A stretch of 64,000 nt of DNA from Bathymodiolus brooksi (lineage: Eukaryota > Mollusca > Bivalvia > Mytilida > Modiolidae): positions 36,441,804-36,505,803 of the forward strand of contig OY804579.1 in the NCBI GenBank assembly GCA_963680875.1, read 5' to 3'. Every line of letters starts with the position of its first letter. The stretch's first letter is position 1. The translations under genes were made by a program, and so were the position numbers. Positions 25,480 to 33,603 of this stretch are shown here, in pieces. Below the pieces are notes generated by a model, which worked only from the letters and a program-made list of their open reading frames with translations, searched no databases and was not told the DNA's origin.

Positions 25480-25700
25480 GATATTCGTGTCGTAAAACAA
25501 TACCACGACGGGTGCTACTTGTGGAGCAGGAAGGAGGGTCTGTGTTGCTCAATTATTTGGTCATTATTTTGTTTGTCTTTCGATTTACGACCTTTGATTA
25601 TCCATGAGGTATCTTCAAGCTTTTGTTTTACCCCGGTTTCCTAGCTTGTTGATGATCACCGTTGTGGTTGTTTTCTTAAATGCATTCGGTAGTAATATTG
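25480..25700 (+). repeat. Dispersed mussel-type repeat, family C
   Basis: Blocks 'ccacgacgggtgctacttgtggagcagga', 'ggtcattattttgtttgtc' and 'tttacgacctttgattatcc' are shared with 47787-47870, 63860-64000 and, inverted, 51590-51725 and 61845-61995. Described as a family because five copies are visible in this one window. Confidence 0.7.
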
Positions 25701-25878
25701 CTGTCTCCGCCTCTGCGTCAATTAATGTGCAACACCAGAAATTGTTTTAATAACCACTTTTATCTACACAGGAGATTATATCTGACAAACAAATGACTTT
25801 ATATAAGGTTATCAATCGGTAAATTAAATACACTTCTTAAATGGTTTTATTGTCGCCATCATTGATAGGTCATTATGA

Positions 25879-26154
25879 TAAGTAAGTAAGTAAGTAAGGA
25901 AATTTTACTTAGAGTCGGTATATATATACATAGACAACAAATCAACATGAGCCCTAAAGTGCTCTTAAACCGACTATACAGATATATACATAAAACAACA
26001 TAACATCAAATCATTCATCAAAATCATATATAAAAGCAGAGCACAAAACACAAAAGCACATAAATAAAATTGAAGCACATTAAGACATAAATAGCACTAA
26101 AATAAAAACAACACATGCATATATAAGCAGAAACAAAAAGCGGTAGCAAACATT
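25879..26154 (-). repeat. LINE 3' untranslated end with (ACTT)n-type tail
   Basis: Continues the minus-strand LINE of 26155-27310 beyond its stop codon and finishes in 'agtaagtaagtaagtaag' (plus strand), i.e. a tetranucleotide 3' tail of the type CR1/L2-like elements carry. The A-rich plus-strand sequence between has no other feature. Confidence 0.6.
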
Positions 26155-27310
26155 TCAAGTGTGAGGCAGCACTGGTTGGATACGGCATGAACTGCATGTA
26201 CATTTTTGTCCTCCACACCAGCTGTTTATGTACTTTTTGAACTGGTCAAATGAGTTCATAATTCTGGCCTCCTTTGGTAGTGAGTTCCATACCTGTGCTG
26301 CCTCATATCTGAAAGATTGCTTACTATAGTTTGAAGTTCTGGGTCTAGGTACCTCAGCAGTATTCGTGTATCTGAAATTATATGAATTGTTTTTAATTAT
26401 AACAAGATCTTGAATGAAAAGGGGGCTTTTTTTATTTATTATTTTGAAGGTCTCCAAAGCAATAGTACGTATTCTGTGGGTTTTAAGAGAGGGCAAAATT
26501 ACACACCTTTTTAAAATCACACTCTTGATAAGTTAAAATTAAGTCTAAAGGAGTTGCCTTGTCAATTTTAGTAAAACAAGTAGCTTTTTGAACAATATTT
26601 TTCATGTTAAAAATATCACAGATATCTCGTAACATTGCACTCTTTTCACAGTTAAGCATATCATAGTGAAAATCACCAATAAAAGTATATTTATCGTATT
26701 TTGAAATTATTTTATCAACTGTCTGGCCAAAATCAGTGTAAAAGTGTTCATCGGACATACTAGGAGGTTTATAGACTCCACCAAAAAACATTCTCATTTC
26801 CAGATGTTACCTCAACACCTATTGATTCGATTTCTCTAAATTCATATTGTATTTTCCTGTATGCTGCTAGGTCAGATCGAATATAGACCATTACTCCTCC
26901 TCCAAATTTATTCCTGTCGGCACACCACATCGTAAAGTTATCAATTGAAAACTGGGCGTCAGGAAAAGATGCATCAATTTTTGTTTCTGACAGAAATAAT
27001 ATGTCAACTAAATTTCGTTGAAGGAGATCTCGAATATACTCATGTTTATTACGTATGCTATTTATGCTTAAATACCCACACATCAAACTCTTTGGATTAC
27101 ATCTCCTTGCTTTTGTCAAACCGGAAGTGGTGGTTGAATGGGAGGGGAGATAATCACAATCAACTGCTTCCTCGTTGTCATTTATTGATGTTTCAAAATA
27201 TGAGTCTGTAAAACTAGGGAGCATACAGGGTTTGCAGTACCAGCTTTCCAATGAATTCGAAAGCCTATCATATTCCTTTATAGGTAGGTCTATACATTTT
27301 ATATGTTGCC
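26155..27310 (-). pseudogene. LINE ORF2 fragment: endonuclease plus C-terminal end, reverse transcriptase deleted
   Basis: Minus strand. From 27310 down it encodes the last zinc ligands of a PHD finger (WYCKPCML near 27240), then an apurinic-type endonuclease with 'LSINSIRNK', 'LSETKID' and 'GGGVMVYIRSDL', then 'GVYKPPS' and 'FIGDFHYDML' (catalytic GDFN-like motif). A shift in a T run near 26785-26795 breaks the frame. At about 26500-26520 the endonuclease is joined to the conserved C-terminal tail of the same kind of ORF ('RTIALETFKIINKK', 'VWNSLPKEAR', Cys-rich end), so the whole reverse transcriptase of roughly 500 residues is missing. Dead CR1/L2-like element; its N-terminal part lies across the Polinton at 37683-38085. 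Confidence 0.88.
27305..27310. other. Target site duplication, left copy (GTTGCC)
   Basis: The 6 bp directly before the Polinton terminus; identical to 37683-37688 directly after the other terminus. A 6-bp duplication is diagnostic of Polinton integration. Confidence 0.93.
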
Positions 27311-27952
27311 AGTAGTATATTGGTACAGCTCAAGCCATATTTGCGGGGGATCGGACCATTGCGCATGACCGGAAGTGACGCGACCGGACGTACCGTTAGT
27401 CACGTGACCGGAAGTGACGTCAGTCACGTGCCCTGTCCGGAAGTATGTTCTGCGCATGCACAACCGGAAGTTGCGCAATATCCGCCCTAGTGTGGCCTTT
27501 TGACCGGAAGTGACAAAGTCACGTGACCGGAAGCGGTCCTGGCCGGAAGTATGTTCTGCGCATGCCCCGTTTTTTCCCCCGCGTTTTTTTCTTCTTAGTA
27601 GTAGTAACATGGCTACCGGATGTGACCGAAGGTCATTTTATCCCCTTCGGAGTTCCCTTGGGTGTACGCATACGCAACCGGAAATTGTGCAACACCCGTA
27701 GTAGTAGTAAACAATGTTGGTTGGGGGTGTTCTCTACGACGTCCGCGTCCTATAACCATAGGAAACCCCGCGTCCTATATTTAGCATGGTTACTGGAACG
27801 AAACATCCGCGTCCTATATTTAGCATGGTTACCGGAACTAGCCACCCACGTCCTATATTTAGCATGGTGACTGGAACTAGCCTTAGCTATCTGCCCTTTT
27901 AATTTTCATATAGAGTCTAGGTTGTGTAGTACTTTGCTAAGGGTACATTTGA
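27311..27952 (+). repeat. Polinton left terminal inverted repeat
   Basis: Matches the reverse complement of 37132-37682 nearly end to end. It is longer because a 39-bp piece ('cgtcctatatttagcatggt...') is present three times (27771, 27810, 27849) against once in the right TIR. It holds at least seven CCGGAAG (ETS) cores, a CRE (TGACGTCA, 27415-27422), E boxes (CACGTG, 27401 and 27425) and NRF1-like TGCGCATGC at 27451 and 27557. Confidence 0.95.
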
Positions 27953-28142
27953 AAATTTCCACTTGCAAAATGTTTTTTTTTATATTTTTAATGTTTAGAA
28001 AAATAAAATCGATAAATTCCATGGTCGATTTGTAATTACTTGCGGTTAGTTTTTTTTGGTATTGTGAGGATCTATTTTAATTATACCCCCCTCGAGTGCC
28101 AACGTCCTATTTATAAGCTTCGTGTAAAACCGCATTCATCGA

Positions 28143-28393
28143 TGACGTCACAGTAAACCTGACGTCACAAGTCCAACGATAGTGTCGTTCTGTAATATAT
28201 ATATCAAAAGCATTGCCGCTTCTTCTTTTGTTCTCAACCCCAAAACGGATTGAAATGTTTTATAGCACCAACCAATCACATCACTGGAAATTGAACCAAT
28301 CAGATTACAAGAAACAAACCAACCAGATTCCTCATACCAAGAAATGAGCAACCAATTACAACCATCGTAATAATTGACTTTTTCCTATATAAA
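28143..28393 (+). promoter_or_regulatory. Predicted RNA polymerase II promoter with two CREs, three CCAAT boxes and a TATA box
   Basis: TGACGTCA at 28143-28150 and 28160-28167, CCAAT at 28272, 28296 and 28352, and TATATAAA at 28386-28393, all in the order and spacing of a classical promoter. The start of transcription would be near 28415-28420, just before the ATG at 28434. The prediction rests on motif clustering only. Confidence 0.6.
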
Positions 28394-28433
28394 CCCAGAC
28401 CAAAAATTTACGTCATTACTAACAGGCCAAAAA

Positions 28434-28824
28434 ATGAAGGTTTACATCAGAAAGGACCACATACTATCAAGACACTTCGACAACATGGAAGACGATTCTG
28501 TCGGCATTTTTTTATGGCGAAGAGGGTAGTGGATTGGCCTGGCTGTGGGATTCCATCCAGCATATTGTAGGTTTGTTCGTCCACAATAATACAGAATTTA
28601 GGAGGTTAGGCGGACAAACCAACAATAAACATCAGAGGCAAATCCTACTAGAGATGCCCATGTCATCTCTAGTAGGACTAACCAGAGGATCAATTCGCCA
28701 TGCATGTACGGGGGTATTACTCGTATATGACTGTTGGCAACACCTAGTCGTCACAGCATACCCCTGTACTCCACGACAGAGAATCCCACAGCCAGACGAG
28801 GACGATGGTTGGATTTCTTCGTGA
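28434..28824 (+). pseudogene. Short Polinton ORF of unknown function, frame broken at a T7 run, over strong hairpins
   Basis: The ATG at 28434, about 40 bp after the TATA box, opens 31 codons (starting MKVYIRKDHILSRHF) to a stop at 28527-28529. A different frame is open from the T7 run (28507-28513) to 28824 and ends in an acidic-aromatic tail (PDEDDGWISS). The two could be one protein of about 130 residues interrupted by a one-base indel, or a slippery site. I recognise no family. The second half of the DNA is unusually rich in perfect inverted repeats (see the adjoining ncRNA entry), which argues that part of the signal is RNA structure. Coding status is uncertain. Confidence 0.35.
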
Positions 28825-28858
28825 AGCCAACCATCGTCCAACGGCCCTTTTAAGGGCC
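28539..28858 (+). ncRNA. Candidate structured RNA: cluster of six strong stem-loops
   Basis: A 15-bp outer stem pairs 28539-28553 with 28781-28795. Inside it lie three stems: 28570-28581 with 28609-28620 (12 bp with G:U), 28643-28656 with 28664-28677 (14 bp perfect, 7-base loop), and 28706-28717 with 28758-28769 (12 bp, one G:U). After it come 28800-28812 with 28827-28839 (13 bp perfect) and the short palindrome 28843-28858 (ggccctt/aagggcc). The layout is a closed multi-branch fold downstream of a TATA/CCAAT promoter. All pairings were read from the sequence; function is unknown. Alternatives are a hairpin-rich replication or packaging signal, or coincidence within a coding gene. Confidence 0.5.
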
Positions 28859-28861
28859 ATA

Positions 28862-28945
28862 CAAATATTTCAAGAAGAAGTGTAAATCGGTTTGTAACAA
28901 TTAACCAAATATTTCAAGAAGAAGTGTAAATCGGTGTGCAACAAT
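28862..28945. repeat. 44-bp tandem duplication
   Basis: Two copies of a unit beginning 'caaatatttcaagaagaagt' at 28862 and 28906, differing at a couple of bases. Directly follows the hairpin cluster. Confidence 0.85.
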
Positions 28946-29569
28946 TATACATTATGTGATCAAGATACTTGTATCACGTCTGTGGTTTTCTCTGGGTCCT
29001 TGGGTTTCCTTGCCTGCTGAACTCTTTAAAATGATTATACTAGATAATGGTTTTTATCTAACATTTTGTACGTTTTCCTTTAAATTTAAAGAAAGTAGTC
29101 CGTCTTATGCAAGATGCGGTATCACCACACTGTGTTGATAAAAGAATGGTTCAGCTTCGCACACACCGTTCTCTGCCAAATTACTTAGTCGTGACGTCAT
29201 ATCATTGGAATGTGAGCAAACGTTGAATGGCAAAATAACGTGACGTCATGCACGAATTGTTCCTACCTTATTTCTACCTTTATTCCATTGGGTGTCGATT
29301 TTTATTTATTTATCTTATTTCTACCTTTATTCCATTGGATGTCGATAATTTTGGAGATGGTTTTTATTTATTTTTATTTGTCACCCAAACTATTTCTAGG
29401 TGTCGAGAGGATAAAAACGTCACACAAGAAACAAAGCAGAAACTGATAAATCATACACATGTACATATGAAATATAATATATTATATAAGACACGATGTA
29501 TGTAATGTGTCAAAGATACACAGAAAAAAAATCAAGTATAAATACATAAGTTTTGTAACTTAGTTATAA
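28946..29569. other. Non-coding Polinton interior where a polymerase gene would be expected
   Basis: Holds a fragment resembling the family B SINE body ('gtggttttctctgggtcctt', about 28980-29005), a CRE-like TGACGTCA near 29233 and a direct duplication of 'cttatttctacctttattcc' (29267 and 29309). No DNA polymerase B motif is visible in any frame. Confidence 0.5.
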
Positions 29570-29647
29570 GTCGTCGTGGCCGAGTGTTTAAGGCGACTAG
29601 AAATATATTGGGGTTACATCGCACAGGTTCGAATCCTGTCAACGATT
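29570..29647 (+). tRNA. Degenerate tRNA-Ser(AGA)-like gene
   Basis: Starts 'gtcgtcgtggccgagtg' with a D-arm A box, has the anticodon loop CTAGAAA (anticodon AGA at 29599-29601), and the T arm 'acagg-ttcgaat-cctgt' pairs perfectly. The acceptor arm pairs 6 of 7 with one G:U. The anticodon stem is broken: about three bases seem missing before the loop, so it is probably a pseudogene. A T8 run at about 29653-29661 would stop RNA polymerase III. A tRNA inside a Polinton is unusual. Confidence 0.65.
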
Positions 29648-29924
29648 CTAAATATTTTTTTTGGTACCGGTGATTTATTTTTGATACTGTCTTTACTTTG
29701 CTATCTGCAATAGTGTGCAATTGTTAAAAAGAGGTGTACTTGTAGAATGTTATAATCTTAAAAATCTATTCTGACCATAATGAAGGCTATCATTTCCCCC
29801 CAGAAAATCGTTTAGCGTAAATTCACTGACGGGAAAACTAAAACTACTTGGACTTTTGCTACACAAATGGATTAATATCCTATCAAATTGTCATTCCACA
29901 TTGAAACGAGAAAAACAAATGTAG

Positions 29925-29997
29925 CCGCTCTCATAGGGAGTCGAACCGTTGACCCTGAGATTAAAAGTCAGATGCTCAACCGACTGAAATACACGGG
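29925..29997 (-). tRNA. Degenerate tRNA-Lys(UUU)-like gene
   Basis: On the minus strand from 29997: 'ttcagtcggttgagcatc' (D arm, A box), loop CTTTTAA (anticodon TTT), 'tctcagggtc' and the B box 'ggttcgactcc'. Acceptor, anticodon and T stems pair poorly, so it is a relic. A T5 tract follows on the minus strand (29911-29915). It lies 280 bp from the Ser-like gene in the opposite orientation. Confidence 0.55.
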
Positions 29998-30084
29998 GTA
30001 CATACTATAAAAGGCAAATTTACTATCTTTATATCTCATAAGACATACACATGCGTTTTATGTTTGGTCGCAAGGTTTCATAAA

Positions 30085-30290
30085 GTGATTGATTGTTGTT
30101 TAACGCCAAGTGAACAATTTCAGTTATGATAACATGTTTTTGTTAATGAAATGATGTCTGTTTTATGGAAGAACTATAGATAGTGCTAGTGAACTGAAAC
30201 AACAGTCCGCGATTAGACATATCGCCGCACTTGGTTCCTAGACAACCAGTCTTTCTCCTCAGCGTGCTTAGTAAAGGTTTAGCAACGGGT
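30085..30290 (-). repeat. SINE family A fragment (body and tail, no tRNA head)
   Basis: Shares 'gattgttgtttaacgccaag', 'tgaactgaaacaacagtccgcg', 'agacatatcgccgcac' and 'ctttctcc' in order with 15850-16030. The tRNA head present in the other copy is missing. It sits inside the Polinton, so it inserted after or travelled with it. Confidence 0.7.
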
Positions 30291-30395
30291 TTTGGGGGGT
30301 GGGGGAACTATATCTATATATAACAAACAACATATGCACGTTTCATATTTTATTGTACACTTTATGTTCAAGTTCTGTTTCTCAGTCTCTTTCAT

Positions 30396-30878
30396 TTAAT
30401 CTTCTCCAGTCACTTTATTGTCCAGTGTCCTCAGTTCTGGCTCTCTGTCTTCAAATAAAGGTATGGTCTTTTTCAGTTCTTTCCATTCGTAAAGACTCAA
30501 GGTCACTCCTATCTTCGTAGGATACAACGTCCATTCTTCATTAGGCACGAAGTACTTCCTGATGTGAATTGTCAGTTGAGGGGCTTTGATGATGACGTAG
30601 ACGTCTTCTCCCAGATGATATCTCCAGTCCACGGGTTCTCCGTCTTTCGCGCGACTGATCAAATCGTCCATCACTTGCGTAGCACTGCACAAGACTTTCC
30701 ATTGTGACAAAGATAAGCTGACACCATACTTGGTATGAATCGTATCGGTTTCCCAAAATCGCAGATCCACTCTCTTACTGCCATTCCATTCCGTCAGTTC
30801 TGCATATCATCCACCTCCTAGGGGTACTTTGACCGGAATGTTCAATGCTTGGGTCTGGTCTTTTGCTTTACGTGACAT
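30396..30878 (-). pseudogene. PC4/Sub1-like transcriptional coactivator in the Polinton, one in-frame stop
   Basis: Minus strand, 161 codons from the ATG at 30878. The second half has the PC4 single-stranded DNA-binding fold signature: 'YVIIKAPQLTIHIRKYF', 'LYPTKIGVTLSLYEWKELKK'. The first half contains a partial second unit ('KYGVSLSLSQWKVL'), so it may be a degenerate tandem PC4. An in-frame TGA at 30807-30809 (codon 24) interrupts it, in a place where a Trp codon needs only one base change. PC4 proteins bind ssDNA and assist RNA polymerase II transcription. Five inverted CCAAT boxes lie 75-190 bp upstream. It is the only minus-strand gene recognised in this element; its role here (late transcription or replication) is inference. 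Confidence 0.8.
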
Positions 30879-30952
30879 ATCGAAGGAAGTGTGAGTCTCT
30901 GCTCTCTTGTCTCTGCTTTTAATAGAACGAAGACTTTGTATCAATGGAGTCG

Positions 30953-31268
30953 ATTGGTTGTTTCTTTTGGTATCCTGCTTTCTGATTGGTTCTGTTTTCC
31001 TGGGTTCTGATTGGTTAATCGACCAGAAATGACGACTTCTGATTGGTCAGATTTCCTGGGTGCTGATTGGTTGGACACATCTCAAGTCCAGATGTCACAG
31101 GCTCGATCTGGATACTGTGCACAATAGGTCTTCGTGAACACATACTATACATACACTCGACCTGCATTCACACTACCGTCTTCAAACATAGTTGATACGA
31201 TTCTGTGGTACACTGTTACACAATCCATCTCGAAATGAACTCTTCGCCTATAAATATCTATATTTATA
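30953..31268 (-). promoter_or_regulatory. Divergent control region: five CCAAT boxes and a palindromic TATA
   Basis: ATTGG (CCAAT on the minus strand) occurs at 30953, 30985, 31010, 31042 and 31066, spaced 24-32 bp, upstream of the PC4-like gene. Farther out, 31249-31268 reads tataaata-tcta-tatttata, a near palindrome offering TATA boxes to both strands, between the minus-strand PC4-like gene and the plus-strand ATPase cassette. Motif-based prediction only. Confidence 0.5.
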
Positions 31269-31684
31269 GTAAGGCCATCTTTTTTTAGACACTTGAGAGT
31301 TTTGAAGAACAAGCATATTTTCTAACAAGGTCTTCAACAATCAAAACTGAAAGAGCGAATGCAGTGATATTGTTTTCCCCCCTCATATTTCTTTGAACAT
31401 ATAACTGCTCTTTTTAACCATGGCATAGTATATTTTAATTCAACCAAGAATTTAGATGATCACTTTGTTTCTTGCACTTCTAGCTACAAGTATTGCAATG
31501 TAAATTTTATGTTTTACAGACTAAAATTATCATTCTTATTCATAAGTTGCTAATGACTAAGCAAATATTTAGCTGTTTGTTTTAATTTCGACCACGTCGA
31601 CTATATTAAGTGTACATTACAATCTCTAGTCATTCTTATCCAAACCGTCAAAAGAGGTAAGACGTGCTTAACAGAGTCTCTACG

Positions 31685-32532
31685 ATGTCTACGGAGTGTG
31701 ATATGGAATTTTCGAGAAAAGACGCTATGTTGAGACATAAAAGAAATAGGCATGGAACAACTCATCCGTATCCACCACCACCACCACCATCATCACAACC
31801 ATCACCACCACCACCACAACCATCACCACCACAGAGTAATGAAGAAGAAGAACCCTATTATATTTGGAAAACCAATAATCCGTTTTTGTTTTGGGTTCCG
31901 GACGGATACGATCCCGATCATTTCATGCCATGGGTTCATCCGTTTACCAGTGTGATCTCGGGGCCAACCGGAAATGGAAAATCCGTCTTTGTCAGGAGAT
32001 TCGTACACAATATTAAACACATGATGACCCCAATACCAGATCGCATCTTGTGGTGTTATGGAGAAAACCAGACGTTATACGGAACCGTAGATGGGGTGGA
32101 CTTTCAACAAGGTTTACCGGATCTGGATAATTTAGATTCAAGAGAAAAACATTTAATCATCCTAGACGATTTAATGGACGAAACGAATCAAAGAGCAGCT
32201 TCTCTGTTTACGAAGAAGAGTCAACATAGAAACATTACCGTCATGTACATCGTTCAGAATCTGTTTCATCGAGGAAAACACCATAGAACCATAAGTCTCA
32301 ATGGCCATTACATGGTCGTCTTCAAAAACCCGAGAGACGTATCGCAGATCATGGCCTTGGCACATCAAATGTATCCCCAAAGGACGGAATACTTTTTGGA
32401 AGCCTACACTACAGCCACTGCTCAACCCCACGCTACATGGTGATCGATATGAAACAAGAGACACCGGACATATTGAGACTAAGAAGTCATATCTTTCCCG
32501 GGGAGAAACAGATAGCGTACGCCGATATTTAG
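31685..32532 (+). pseudogene. FtsK/HerA-type DNA-packaging ATPase of the Polinton, C-terminal frameshift
   Basis: First ATG at 31685. The N terminus is zinc-finger-like (FSRKDAMLRHKRNRH, but only one of the two usual Cys), followed by a low-complexity Pro/Ser stretch at residues ~30-55, then the ATPase: Walker A GPTGNGKS (about 31965), Walker B HLIILDDLM (about 32155), and 'MYIVQNLF' sensor-like motif. This family pumps the genome into the capsid. In the main frame it ends at 32443; the conserved last ~30 codons are open in another frame to the stop at 32530-32532, so a one-base indel lies at about 32431-32436. First gene of the plus-strand virion cassette. Confidence 0.92.
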
Positions 32533-32592
32533 TTATATATCTCAGTCTATCCAAGATTAATTTAGTTTTACGAGAGATGTAGAAGGAGTAAC

Positions 32593-32918
32593 ATGGTCTC
32601 TCAGCGCTTAAAGAAACACGCCAACGAGTTAGTGTATTTTCAAAAAAGCAAGACAGTGTATTCGCAATTACCTCATAACCAAAGCCGATCGCAGCCTAGT
32701 CGACTGTCTGTGTGAGTGTGCCGATAATATTTTAAGAGGCAACTAAACTACAGTAGGAAAAACTCAAGAGAAATAAGGCCAAATTAAGAATATTAACGAA
32801 AAAGTCGGTCTCTCTCAAAAAGAAGAAAGCGATCTTACAGAAAGGTGGATTTTTGGGGTCACTACTAGCACCGATTGCATCTATAGTAGCACCGTTGCTC
32901 TCTACATTATTTCAATAA
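32593..32918 (+). pseudogene. Small VI-like Polinton protein, frameshifted
   Basis: The ATG at 32593 starts MVSQRLKKHANELVYFQKSK; the initial frame ends at about 32712, but downstream frames resume a basic Lys-rich part (SLKKKKAILQKGGFLGS) and a hydrophobic C-terminal helix ending at 32918. This combination (helical N terminus, basic middle, amphipathic or hydrophobic end) is the small protein regularly found between ATPase and integrase in Polintons and compared with adenovirus protein VI. The length of 326 nt is not a multiple of three, so at least one indel is present. Do not take the fragments as a functional product. Confidence 0.7.
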
Positions 32919-32932
32919 AACCCCTGGAATTG

Positions 32933-33567
32933 ATGAAGCAAGGCGGTCAGCTACCACGTCCCAAACCGCCAGTGGAACAACGCGTGAAAGTCATGGACAC
33001 CTTGGATAAGAAGATGCAAACCATACTAGATAGAGAAGACCTGTCGGCAGACGAACGTCTCAAGCTATACGACCATTCGTTCACTCGATATTTAAACGTC
33101 TACGACAATTACAGACCCAGACCCGTGGCAGTCGCACCGGAACCCGTGAAACAGGACCCGTTCGACGACGAAATTTTGGAAAACGTACCAAAAATAATGA
33201 AGGCCAAGGCACAACTCTTGTTGAAAAAAATGAAGAGCAGTCCCGACATTAGTTGGAACGAGAAAGGGGAACTGAAATACAAGGGAGAAACCGTTCAAGG
33301 AAGCAACGTGGTGGATTTAGTCAACGACGTGCTGCGCAAAAGGAAATATTTCAACCCCAAGGATGGGAAACATTCGGAGAGGCCCTACGAGAAGCAAATG
33401 TTCCACAAGATTTGATTGGTCACGAGGACCTCTGGAGATTCATCACTCAGACCAAAAGAACACCGAGATCTCGCAAACGACAACAGAGTCCCTCCCCTAT
33501 TAGACCGTACTCCCCAAAAACACAAAGAAGCAGAAGGAAAGAAGTCCAGAACTGGGTCGACTTTTAA
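32933..33567 (+). pseudogene. Conserved Polinton protein of unknown function, one frameshift
   Basis: From ATG 32933, 15 bp after the previous stop. About 140 codons are intact: a Pro/Lys-rich start, a helical region (MDTLDKKMQTILDREDLSADE), then 'KGETVQGSNVVDLVNDVLRK', a block I recognise as typical of uncharacterised proteins in animal Polintons. Near 33360 the frame changes; the continuation (NVPQDLIGHEDLW...) with a basic Arg/Ser-rich tail runs to the stop at 33565-33567. No catalytic motif. It lies between the VI-like gene and the integrase, the usual place. Confidence 0.75.
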
Positions 33568-33603
33568 AACGGCGGTTGAGACCACGAAGGGTCAGTTGTA
33601 AAC

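Noticed and set aside
29240..29505. Hydrophobic ORFs inside the Polinton as a membrane protein
   Set aside because: They arise from a T-rich direct duplication (cttatttctaccttt) and lack conserved features.
31752..31955. His-rich ORF (runs of His) overlapping the ATPase start
   Set aside because: Another frame of the CCA-rich tract that codes the Pro-rich leader of the ATPase; no start context or conservation.
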